From assembly GCA_018241165.1 (NCBI GenBank), contig JAFEEK010000131.1:1-5412 (forward strand): a stretch of 5,412 nt of DNA, in the 5' to 3' direction. The stretch comes from Pseudomonadota bacterium (GTDB lineage: Bacteria; Pseudomonadota; Gammaproteobacteria; Xanthomonadales; Rhodanobacteraceae). The notes beneath the pieces are model-generated. The model saw only the letters and a list, made by a program, of their open reading frames with translations. It was not told where the DNA came from and did no database searches. Position numbers and translations under genes: made by a program. Each line of letters begins with the position of its first letter. The stretch's first letter is position 1. Shown here one piece after another: positions 1 through 5,412 of this stretch.

Positions 1-255
1 CCGACCTTGCCCGCGCAGGCGCAACGGCTCGATACGGCGCCGGACTGGCTGTGGCCGCGCGATCCGCCGGTGCGCTTTCGCAAATCCGTGCCGGATGCGT
101 GGATCGAACTGACGATCCGCGAAGGCCGCAACCGCCAGGTGCGGCGCATGACCGCGGCGGTCGGGCTGCCGACGCTGCGCCTGATCCGCGTGCGCATCGG
201 CGATGTCGCGCTGGATGCGCTGGCGCCGGGCCAGACGCGGGTGGTGCAACGGTGA
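1..255 (+). CDS. rluE: 23S rRNA pseudouridine synthase, RluE-like (5'-truncated by window edge)
   Basis: This is the C-terminal 84 residues of an RsuA/RluE-family pseudouridine synthase; the frame is open to base 1 and ends at TGA 253-255. The diagnostic stretch is [20 protein letters not shown] followed by [14 protein letters not shown] and a closing G-T-R-V segment. It parallels the remembered E. coli RluE C-terminus, including the PP-x-R-x-RK-x-x-P segment just before it. RluE makes pseudouridine at position 2457 (E. coli numbering) in domain V of 23S rRNA. The catalytic Asp motif and any start codon lie upstream of the window, so activity cannot be judged here. The paralogues RsuA, RluB and RluF share the [10 protein letters not shown] motif. 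The RluE call rests on the '[10 protein letters not shown]' wording and the short tail with no long C-terminal extension. The gene converges on the OmpA-domain gene with a 40-base gap that shows no clear terminator. Confidence 0.9.
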   Translation, partial: PTLPAQAQRLDTAPDWLWPRDPPVRFRKSVPDAWIELTIREGRNRQVRRMTAAVGLPTLRLIRVRIGDVALDALAPGQTRVVQR

Positions 256-295
256 TCGAATCCGAAAACCGATACTGCGCGGATACCGGCCACGT

Positions 296-1360
296 CTAGC
301 GATTCGTCAACTGGATCTCGATGCGACGGTTCTTGGCGTAGGCTTGCGGCGTGTCGGCGGGATCCAGCGGCTGGAACTGGCCAAAACCATTCGCGGAAAG
401 TCGATTCGCGGGAATGCCTTGCACGACGAGGTATTTGACGATCGCCACTGCGCGCGCGGTGGACAATTCCCAGTTCGAGGCGAACTGCGCGGTGTGGATC
501 GGGCGTTTGTCGGTGTGGCCGTCGATGCGCACGATCCAGTCCAGGTTCGATGGAATTTCCGCCGCAACCTGATTCAAGGTCTCGGCAAGTTTCTTCATCT
601 GCACCAGCGCGGCCGGGCTCAAGTCCGCCGAACCGGATTCGAACAGCACGTCGGTCGGCACCACGAAGCGATCGCCGACGATGCGGATGTCGGCGCGGTC
701 GCCAAGCGCCGCGCGCAGCTTGCCGAAGAACTCCGAGCGGTACTTTTCCAGTTGATTCACCTTGTTTGCGAGCGCGAGGTTGAGCTGCGCTCCAAGGTCC
801 GCGATCTTGCGGTCCTTGTCCTTCACGTTGGCGTTGGCAAGATCGAGCGCCGCCGAAAGCTTGCTCAATTGTTCGCGTACCGCGGCAATCTGGCGATTGA
901 GCAGCTCGACCTGGGCGGCGGATTTCGCATTGAGGTCGGTTGCGACGACGAGATTTTTCTTCGAGGTATCCAGCTCCGCGCCCAAGCTCGCGACCTGCTG
1001 TTCGAGCTGGGTCTTGAGTGCTGCGAGTGCGGCGATGTCCGCGTTGAGTTTCGCGGCCTCGACGTTTTTCGCATCGAGCGCAGAATTCGAGACGCCGAGC
1101 GAAGCGGACAGCTCGTTGACCTTCACGTCGAGCTTTGCCTTCGCGTCCTGCGCGAGCGACAGCGTCTGCGCGAGTTGCGCAATCTGCGCGTTGAGGTCGG
1201 CCAGCGCGCGATTCTTGCCCGCGATGGTCTGCGACAACACGAACTGGCCGATCGCGAAGATCAGCAGTACGAACACCATCACCAGGATCAGCGACGACAG
1301 CGCGTCGACGAATCCCGGCCAGATGTCGAGCGAACGCCGCCGGTGTGCCAGCGAGTTCAT
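296..1360 (-). CDS. MotB/OmpA-type peptidoglycan-binding stator partner with long periplasmic coiled coil
   Basis: 354-residue inner-membrane protein. Residues 1-12 are basic and cytoplasmic. One membrane helix spans about 20-42, preceded by WPGFVD; Asp19 is in the position of the proton-carrying Asp of MotB/ExbD/TolR proteins. Residues about 48-208 are an Ala/Leu/Gln/Lys-rich coiled coil. Residues about 225-354 are an OmpA C-terminal domain, seen from LFESGSADLSP (239-249), IDGHTDKRP (279-287), NWELSTARA (296-304) and NRRIEIQL (344-351), the peptidoglycan-contacting signature. By family knowledge it should anchor to the cell wall and couple proton flow through the upstream MotA-like channel to mechanical work. 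The start ATG (1360-1358) has an upstream AAGGGGG ribosome binding site at good spacing, lying in a perfect hairpin. The coiled coil is much longer than the linker of flagellar MotB, so it is probably not a flagellar stator. The biological role is not known from context. Confidence 0.9.
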   Translation of the reverse strand: MNSLAHRRRSLDIWPGFVDALSSLILVMVFVLLIFAIGQFVLSQTIAGKNRALADLNAQIAQLAQTLSLAQDAKAKLDVKVNELSASLGVSNSALDAKNVEAAKLNADIAALAALKTQLEQQVASLGAELDTSKKNLVVATDLNAKSAAQVELLNRQIAAVREQLSKLSAALDLANANVKDKDRKIADLGAQLNLALANKVNQLEKYRSEFFGKLRAALGDRADIRIVGDRFVVPTDVLFESGSADLSPAALVQMKKLAETLNQVAAEIPSNLDWIVRIDGHTDKRPIHTAQFASNWELSTARAVAIVKYLVVQGIPANRLSANGFGQFQPLDPADTPQAYAKNRRIEIQLTNR

Positions 1361-1364
1361 TTCA

Positions 1365-1385
1365 GCCCCCTTGAGTCAAGGGGGC
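1365..1385 (-). promoter_or_regulatory. Perfect hairpin containing the ribosome binding site of the OmpA-domain gene
   Basis: An inverted repeat with 10-base arms (1365-1374 and 1376-1385) around a single central base lies 4 bases upstream of the ATG. In the mRNA sense the strand reads GCCCCCTTGACTCAAGGGGG and then CTGAAATG. The Shine-Dalgarno-like AAGGGGG forms the 3' arm and would be fully paired in the folded RNA. There is no T-tract after it, so it is not an intrinsic terminator. A role in limiting translation or stabilising the downstream mRNA is inference; it could equally be a by-product of a repeat element landing here. Confidence 0.6.
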
Positions 1386-1418
1386 AATTCGATGCGTGTG
1401 TCACGCATCGAATGGGGG
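1366..1418. repeat. Palindromic composite element (C5-palindrome-G5, linker, hairpin, G5)
   Basis: The 73-base gap between the two channel genes is almost filled by this structure. CCCCC (1366-1370) and GGGGG (1380-1384) flank the palindromic core TTGAGTCAA. A perfect 12-base-pair hairpin follows, with arms 1387-1398 and 1402-1413 and a TGT loop. A second GGGGG lies at 1414-1418. The order matches the element inside hrpB at 4278-4318 although the cores differ in sequence. Membership of a shared repeat family is inference from architecture only. Confidence 0.5.
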
Positions 1419-1433
1419 TTGTGGCCGCAGCGG

Positions 1434-2423
1434 TCATTGCATGGCGCCGCGGCTGGCGCCAGCGGACTTGCCGTCCACGGCGGCCGCGATCGTGCGTGAA
1501 AGCAGGCGCAGTTCGCCGCGCAATTCGTCCGAGAGGCGGTCGCGGCCGAGCGAATCGGTCAATCGCGCCAGTTGTGTATTCAACTCGCCGAGCTGTTCGC
1601 TGGAATGGTGGCGCTCACGTTCGGATTCCACGAGTGCGCGCTGCATGCGTTCCAGTCCGTCGGCGGTCTGTTCGAGCAGCGCCTGCACGTAGGCCGGCAC
1701 GCTGGCCTCGCCGTCGCCGTGCAAGGCGCCGGAGGAAAGCCGCGTCATGCTCGACAGCCAGTCTTCCAGTTCGTTGTAAAAGCGGTTCTGCGCATGCCCG
1801 GCCTGCAAATCGAGAAAGCCCAACACCAGCGATGAAGCGAGCCCGAACAACGAAGTGGAAAAGCTCGTCGACATGCCCGAAAGCGGTTCCTTGAGATTTT
1901 CCTTGAGCGCGGTGAACATCGCCGCCGGGTCGGTACCGACGCCGAGCGAGCCGATGATGTCGGCGACCGAACGGATCGTGACCAGCAACCCCCAGAACGT
2001 GCCAAGCAGGCCGAGGAAGATCGCCAGGCCAACAAGGTAGCGCGACAGGTCGCGCGATTCTTCCAGGCGCAAATACACGCTGTCCAGCACGGAACGCAGC
2101 GATTGCGTGGACAGCGAAAACTTCGCACGCTCGCGACCGGCGAACATGCGCGCCATCGGTGCGAGCAGGCGCGGCTTGATCGGCAGCGGGCGGTCCGGCG
2201 GCGAGCGCTTGAACGTCTCGATCCATTCGATTTCGCGCGACAGCAGCAACACCTGGCGGAAGTTGACGAAGATGCCGAACACGAGCACGGCCAGGATCAC
2301 GCCGTTGAAAAACGGATTGGCCTGGAAGTTCGCGATCAGCTTGGCCGCCAGCAGGATCGCGAGCACCGCGACCGCGGCGAGAAAGCCGAGCATCCACACG
2401 AGGGATTGCGAAGGTTTGGTCAT
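1434..2423 (-). CDS. MotA/TolQ/ExbB-family proton channel protein with cytoplasmic coiled-coil tail
   Basis: 329-residue inner-membrane protein starting at ATG 2423-2421 (MTKPSQSLVWML). An upstream in-frame start at 2558 was rejected because it overlaps hrpB and adds 45 residues with no hydrophobic or conserved character. Hydrophobic segments lie at about 8-32, 38-56, 128-150 and 186-206. The third contains FLGLLGTFWGLLVTI and the fourth STSFSTSLFGLASSLVLGF; these are the two pore-lining helices that define the MotA/TolQ/ExbB family. Residues about 57-127 form a cytoplasmic loop. Residues about 245-315 are a charged, heptad-like coiled-coil tail. It should form the pore with the single helix of the downstream MotB/OmpA-type protein, whose ATG follows 73 bases after this stop. 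The ribosome binding site is weak (TTTTGAGA about 6-12 bases before the ATG). It lies 77 bases after hrpB on the same strand. The family is clear; which machine it powers is not. Confidence 0.9.
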   Translation of the reverse strand: MTKPSQSLVWMLGFLAAVAVLAILLAAKLIANFQANPFFNGVILAVLVFGIFVNFRQVLLLSREIEWIETFKRSPPDRPLPIKPRLLAPMARMFAGRERAKFSLSTQSLRSVLDSVYLRLEESRDLSRYLVGLAIFLGLLGTFWGLLVTIRSVADIIGSLGVGTDPAAMFTALKENLKEPLSGMSTSFSTSLFGLASSLVLGFLDLQAGHAQNRFYNELEDWLSSMTRLSSGALHGDGEASVPAYVQALLEQTADGLERMQRALVESERERHHSSEQLGELNTQLARLTDSLGRDRLSDELRGELRLLSRTIAAAVDGKSAGASRGAMQ

Positions 2424-2459
2424 GGGGGTCTCAAAAGGATGCGTTCGGGCTTGGACTGG

Positions 2460-2484
2460 CCGCACGTGGAATGGTTCCATGCGG
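2460..2484. other. Bulged hairpin in the hrpB-channel gene gap
   Basis: Arms CCGCA-(CG)-TGGAA (2460-2471) and TTCCATGCGG (2475-2484) pair for ten base pairs with a two-base bulge and a three-base loop. On the minus strand it begins 16 bases after the hrpB stop and ends 36 bases before the channel-gene ATG. No T-tract follows it, so it is not a standard intrinsic terminator. It may mark an mRNA stability or processing point, or be chance. Confidence 0.35.
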
Positions 2485-2500
2485 ATATGGCGGAATGCTG

Positions 2501-5032
2501 TCAATGCCGGGGTTTTGCACGTGCCGTAGGCTTGGCGTTCCACGGATCGTCGGGCCACGGGTGACGCGGATAACGGCCTTTCAATTCCTTTTTCACTTCC
2601 GGATACGTGCGTTCCCAGAAACCGCGCAGGTCCTGCGTGACCTGGATCGGGCGCTGCGCCGGCGAGAGCAGATGCAGCGTCACCGCCACCTTGCCTTTCG
2701 CAATGCGCGGCGTATCGGCAAGTCCGAACAGTTCCTGCAGCTTCACCGCGAGTACGGGCGGTTTGCCAGGTTCGTAATGCAACGTGCGCTGGTTGCCGCT
2801 CGGAACGGCGATCGATTCCGGCGCAAGTTCGTCCACGATTTTGCGTTGCGCATGATCCAGGCGCGATGCAAGCGCCTCACCGAGCATTTGCGACGTGAGT
2901 GCGTCGAGTCGTGTCTTGCCGGCAAGGTACGGCCCCAGCCATTCGTCGAGCAAATCGAGCAGCGCCGCATCGGCAAAATCAGGCAGTTCCAGCTCCGGGC
3001 ACCACTCGCGCAGGCAGGCCACGCGTGCGCGCAAGGCCAGCGCATGCTCGCTCCAGGGCAACGAGTCGAGTCCCGTATCGCGCACCGCCGCGAGCAACGC
3101 GGGCAACGCATCCTCGGATTTCGCCGGAACGCTGCGCCGCTCCAGCACGAGCTGTGCGAAGCGGCGCTCCTCGAACGCTTCGACCGCGCGCTTGTCGGGA
3201 TTCCAGCGCGAAGTTCGTTCGCGCGCAAAGCCCTCGGCAAAATCGCGTTCGAGGATGTCGGCGTCGAACGGCGCAGCGGCAAGAATCAAACTGTCGCGTT
3301 CGTCGAAGTGCAGGTCCGCGATGACCAGCCACGGTTCGCCAAACAGTTGCGTGTTCGGGTGCAGATGCGCGCCGCGTCCATTGCTCAGCCGGTAGCGGTG
3401 CGCGTCACTGCTGTCCTGATGCGCGATGCGATCCGGAAACGCGTGGACGAGCAGGTTGCCGAGCGCGAGTTTGTCTGCGCTGTTCGACACGGCGGCTTTC
3501 GCGTCGAAACGCCGTCGCCAGCCGGAAGCGGCGTGTTCGATCGCGGCCAGCGCGCCGGCGTCGGCCTCGCGCAGTGCGCGTTTGGCGGGTCGCCAACCGT
3601 GCAAGGCATCGAGCCGCGCGCGGAAATCATCATTGCGTCCGCCCTCGCCGCGCAACGGGTTGCGCGCCTCGATCAGCGCGATGGCATCGCAGGCGAGTGC
3701 GCGTTGCGAAGGATGCGTACGCAAGGCCATGGCCGCGAGGCGCGGCGATGCGCCTGTGGCGAGCATGTCGTGGCCGAGACGCGTGAGGCGGCCGTTTGCA
3801 TCCAATGCGCCGAGCAGCACCAGCAGCTCGCGTGCACTGGAGAGTGATCCCGCGGGCGGCGCATCCAGCCAGCGCAATTGCGGCGAACCCCACGCGGTGA
3901 GTTCCAGCGCGAGCGACGACAATTCGACCTGCGCGATCTCCGCGCGCCGCGCCGGTTCCAGGCGCTGGCTCTGCGGCCACAGCCGGTAGGCCACGCCTGC
4001 GGCAACGCGTCCTGCGCGTCCGGCGCGCTGGTCGGCAGAGGCCTGCGAAATCGACACGCTTTGCAGCCGCGAAAAACCCGAATTGGGATCGAAGCGTGGT
4101 TCGCGCGCCAAACCGGAATCGATCACGGCGCGAATGCCGGGCAAGGTAACGCTCGACTCGGCGACATTCGTCGCCAGCACGATGCGCCGCGTTCCCGCGC
4201 GCGCGGGCGCGAGCGCGGCATGCTGGTCGGCGAGCGAGAGTTCGCCGTGCAGCGCGACGATTTCAATTTCTTCCCCTCCCCCGCTAGCGGGGGAAGGTGG
4301 CCGGAGGCCGGAAGGGGGCATGGCTTCCAGCGCCCTGCGCGCCTGCTCGATCTCGCGCCTTCCCGGCAGGAACACGAGGATATCGCCGTCGGTTTCGCGC
4401 AACGCGGTATCCACCACGCGGCGCAGATGGAACGGCCAATCTTCGTTTGGTTTCGCCGGCGGGTATTCGATGCGCACCGGAAAGCCGCGCCCGGCGCTGG
4501 TCACTCGCGGTGCATCGAACCAGCGCGCGATGCGTTCGCCGTCGAGCGTCGCCGACATGATGACCAGGCGCAGATCCGGTCGCAACGAAGCCTGCACATC
4601 GAGCGCGAGCGCTGCGCCAAGATCGCCGGCGAGATGGCGTTCGTGAAATTCGTCGAACAAGATCGCGCCGATGCCGGGCAATTCCGGATCGGACTGGATC
4701 ATGCGCGTGAGAATGCCTTCGGTCACGACCTCCACGCGCGTGCGCGCGGAAATCTTTGCCTCGAAGCGGATGCGATAGCCGACGCTTTCGCCGACGTTTT
4801 CGCCCAGTTGCGCGGCCATGAACTCCGCCGCCGCGCGCGCGGCGATGCGGCGCGGTTCCAGCACGATGATCTTGTTGCCGCCCAGCCAATCCGCATCGAG
4901 CAAAGCCAGCGGTACCTGCGTCGTCTTGCCCGCACCGGGTGGCGCTTCCAGCGCCAGGCGTGGATGTCGCACGAGGTTTGCCAGGATTTCCGGCAATACG
5001 TCCCGGATTGGAAATTGTGTACTTTTCATCAT
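2501..5032 (-). CDS. hrpB: ATP-dependent RNA helicase HrpB (DEAH/RHA family)
   Basis: 843-residue helicase from ATG 5032-5030; a second ATG follows at once (MMKSTQFPIRDVLPEIL). Its N-terminus aligns by eye with the start of E. coli HrpB, so the longer in-frame extension up to 5080, which would read through a terminator hairpin, is rejected. Motifs run in order: Walker A APPGAGKTT (30-38), LEPRRIAARAAA (58-69), TEGIL (104-108), DEFHER (127-132), SAT (160-162), ILVFLPG (218-224), ATNVAESS (287-294) and QRAGRAGR (335-342). The C-terminus (about 815-843) has the HrpB signature KELKGRYPRHPWPDDPW. Length and motif order are complete, so it looks functional. Residues 238-255 (MPPSGLRPPSPASGGGEE) are an in-frame insertion from a palindromic repeat, between motif IV and the next strand. 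The cellular substrate of HrpB is poorly defined in the family. No Shine-Dalgarno is visible before the start. Confidence 0.96.
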   Translation of the reverse strand: MMKSTQFPIRDVLPEILANLVRHPRLALEAPPGAGKTTQVPLALLDADWLGGNKIIVLEPRRIAARAAAEFMAAQLGENVGESVGYRIRFEAKISARTRVEVVTEGILTRMIQSDPELPGIGAILFDEFHERHLAGDLGAALALDVQASLRPDLRLVIMSATLDGERIARWFDAPRVTSAGRGFPVRIEYPPAKPNEDWPFHLRRVVDTALRETDGDILVFLPGRREIEQARRALEAMPPSGLRPPSPASGGGEEIEIVALHGELSLADQHAALAPARAGTRRIVLATNVAESSVTLPGIRAVIDSGLAREPRFDPNSGFSRLQSVSISQASADQRAGRAGRVAAGVAYRLWPQSQRLEPARRAEIAQVELSSLALELTAWGSPQLRWLDAPPAGSLSSARELLVLLGALDANGRLTRLGHDMLATGASPRLAAMALRTHPSQRALACDAIALIEARNPLRGEGGRNDDFRARLDALHGWRPAKRALREADAGALAAIEHAASGWRRRFDAKAAVSNSADKLALGNLLVHAFPDRIAHQDSSDAHRYRLSNGRGAHLHPNTQLFGEPWLVIADLHFDERDSLILAAAPFDADILERDFAEGFARERTSRWNPDKRAVEAFEERRFAQLVLERRSVPAKSEDALPALLAAVRDTGLDSLPWSEHALALRARVACLREWCPELELPDFADAALLDLLDEWLGPYLAGKTRLDALTSQMLGEALASRLDHAQRKIVDELAPESIAVPSGNQRTLHYEPGKPPVLAVKLQELFGLADTPRIAKGKVAVTLHLLSPAQRPIQVTQDLRGFWERTYPEVKKELKGRYPRHPWPDDPWNAKPTARAKPRH
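4271..4318. repeat. Palindromic repeat element inserted in frame within hrpB
   Basis: The core is an 18-base perfect palindrome (4277-4294) centred on GCTAGC and flanked by CCCCC and GGGGG. A short linker follows, then the small repeat GGCC-GGA-GGCC (4299-4309) and another GGGGG (4314-4318). On the minus strand it adds the low-complexity peptide PPSGLRPPSPASGGGEE to the helicase without breaking the frame. Its composition and tight symmetry differ from the surrounding coding sequence. From memory, near-identical strings recur in Xanthomonadales genomes both between and inside genes; that recollection cannot be verified here. Confidence 0.75.
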
Positions 5033-5037
5033 CGTAT

Positions 5038-5069
5038 AAACAACGATCCCGCCACGCGGGCGGGATCGT
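5038..5069 (-). terminator. Intrinsic terminator downstream of the secreted-protein gene
   Basis: A perfect 11-base-pair G+C-rich stem (arms 5043-5053 and 5059-5069) encloses a five-base loop. On the minus strand it is followed by TGTTT, a short imperfect T-rich tail. It begins 18 bases after the TGA of the gene ending at 5088, the normal position for a Rho-independent terminator. The plus strand has no T-tract after the stem, so it acts on minus-strand transcripts. The hrpB ATG follows within a dozen bases, leaving very little room for a separate promoter. Confidence 0.75.
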
Positions 5070-5087
5070 CGGTGATGCAATGCGCGA

Positions 5088-5412
5088 TCACATGCACGTC
5101 AGGCCATTCATCTGGCTGCCGCGGAACCATGTCTTGGTGTTGTTTCCTGTTGGTACGCTGGACGGTAGGCCACTGTACGACTGATAGCTGAACTTCATCG
5201 TATTGCAATCGGGGAACTGCACGCTGATCGTGCCCCAGTCCGGTGTCGTTGCAGAACCGAATGCGCCGCCGAACCCGCCGCCCGTGCTGTAAACCATCGG
5301 CACCACGACGGTGCGGTCGCCCGCCGTGAAACTACCCGCGCCGTACAACCAGTAGGGAAAGCCTTGCGGGTCATAGGTGTACCAGGCCAGCACCATGTAA
5401 CGGTCGTTTGTC
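5088..5412 (-). CDS. C-terminal part of a secreted aromatic-rich domain protein (5'-truncated by window edge)
   Basis: The frame is open to the right edge, reading TNDRYMVLAWYTYDPQG, so the internal Met at 5396 is not the true start; it stops at TGA 5090-5088. About 107 residues are visible. They are rich in Trp, Tyr, Gly, Ser and Thr: WYTYDPQGFPYWLYGAG, then STGGGFGGAFGS, DWGTISVQFPDC and a final NGLTCM. The two cysteines, in FPDC and next to the C-terminus, could form a disulfide. This matches a pattern remembered from exported gammaproteobacterial and Xanthomonadales proteins (W-Y-T-Y-x-x-x-G-x-P-x-W-L, later a WGT...F-x-x-C stretch, ending G-L-x-C), usually a C-terminal domain after proteases or uncharacterised regions. 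A beta-rich extracytoplasmic fold is inferred. The function of the whole protein cannot be told. A terminator hairpin follows the stop. Confidence 0.8.
   Translation of the reverse strand, partial: TNDRYMVLAWYTYDPQGFPYWLYGAGSFTAGDRTVVVPMVYSTGGGFGGAFGSATTPDWGTISVQFPDCNTMKFSYQSYSGLPSSVPTGNNTKTWFRGSQMNGLTCM

Noticed and set aside
256..295. Bidirectional terminator between the convergent rluE and OmpA-domain genes
   Set aside because: No stem of useful length with a T-tract on either strand could be found in the 40-base gap.
203..1894. 563-codon open frame on the plus strand opposite the two channel genes
   Set aside because: It is the antisense shadow of clearly recognised minus-strand genes. 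Its translation is Arg/Ala-rich with no family motif, it overlaps the real rluE end out of frame, and it crosses the stem-loops of the intergenic gap.
296..2423. Zorya defence system (ZorA/ZorB)
   Set aside because: The pair has the general folds, but the ZorA-type tail is short, and no ZorC, ZorD or ZorE candidate is present. The flanking genes rluE and hrpB are housekeeping.
2424..2558. Longer N-terminus of the channel protein starting at 2558
   Set aside because: The added 45 residues overlap the end of hrpB, lack hydrophobic character and precede a good ATG directly before the first membrane helix.
2471..3847. 458-codon open frame on the plus strand opposite the hrpB C-terminal half
   Set aside because: It runs through sequence whose minus strand has the HrpB C-terminal signature, it has no plausible ribosome site, and it resembles no family.
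4277..4294. Operator or restriction-related site at the GCTAGC palindrome
   Set aside because: It lies deep inside a coding sequence and forms part of a longer repeat-like element, so a regulator binding site is the less economical reading.
3878..5191. 437-codon open frame on the plus strand opposite hrpB
   Set aside because: It is antisense to the conserved helicase motifs of HrpB. The translation is His/Arg-rich and low in conserved features, typical of a G+C-rich shadow frame.

Overview
The window reads as chromosomal DNA of a G+C-rich gammaproteobacterium, most likely a Xanthomonadales member (Rhodanobacter/Lysobacter/Dyella type). This rests on the style of the proteins, on a Pro/Ala/Ser/Gly-encoding palindromic repeat inside hrpB, and on the aromatic secreted C-terminal domain at the right edge. 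It is inference from family knowledge; there is no marker gene that fixes the genus.

Layout from left to right. Positions 1-255 (+) hold the 3' end of a 23S rRNA pseudouridine synthase gene, very probably rluE. Everything after that is on the minus strand. It is best read from right to left: the 3' end of a secreted-protein gene (5412-5088), an intrinsic-terminator hairpin (5069-5038), the complete DEAH-type helicase gene hrpB (5032-2501), a MotA/TolQ/ExbB-type proton-channel gene (2423-1434), and a MotB/OmpA-type partner (1360-296). The last gene converges on rluE with a 40-base gap and no obvious terminator.

The channel gene and the OmpA-domain gene form a coherent two-component machine. 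The first supplies a four-helix inner-membrane stator with a cytoplasmic coiled-coil tail. The second supplies one membrane helix with a candidate proton-carrying Asp, a long periplasmic coiled coil and a peptidoglycan-binding OmpA domain. No flagellar, Tol or TonB genes are nearby, so its task is not given by context. hrpB lies upstream on the same strand with a 77-base gap and may be co-transcribed, but no functional link is visible.

The less ordinary content is structural. A palindromic element is inserted in frame in the helicase core of hrpB. An element with the same architecture (C5-palindrome-G5, linker, hairpin, G5) lies between the two channel genes, where one arm contains the ribosome binding site of the OmpA-domain gene. 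That protein's coiled coil also shows a recurring motif spaced exactly 49 residues (seven heptads) apart. hrpB starts only 10 bases after a terminator hairpin and has no visible Shine-Dalgarno. No CRISPR array, tRNA, rRNA, insertion sequence or convincing defence system was seen.
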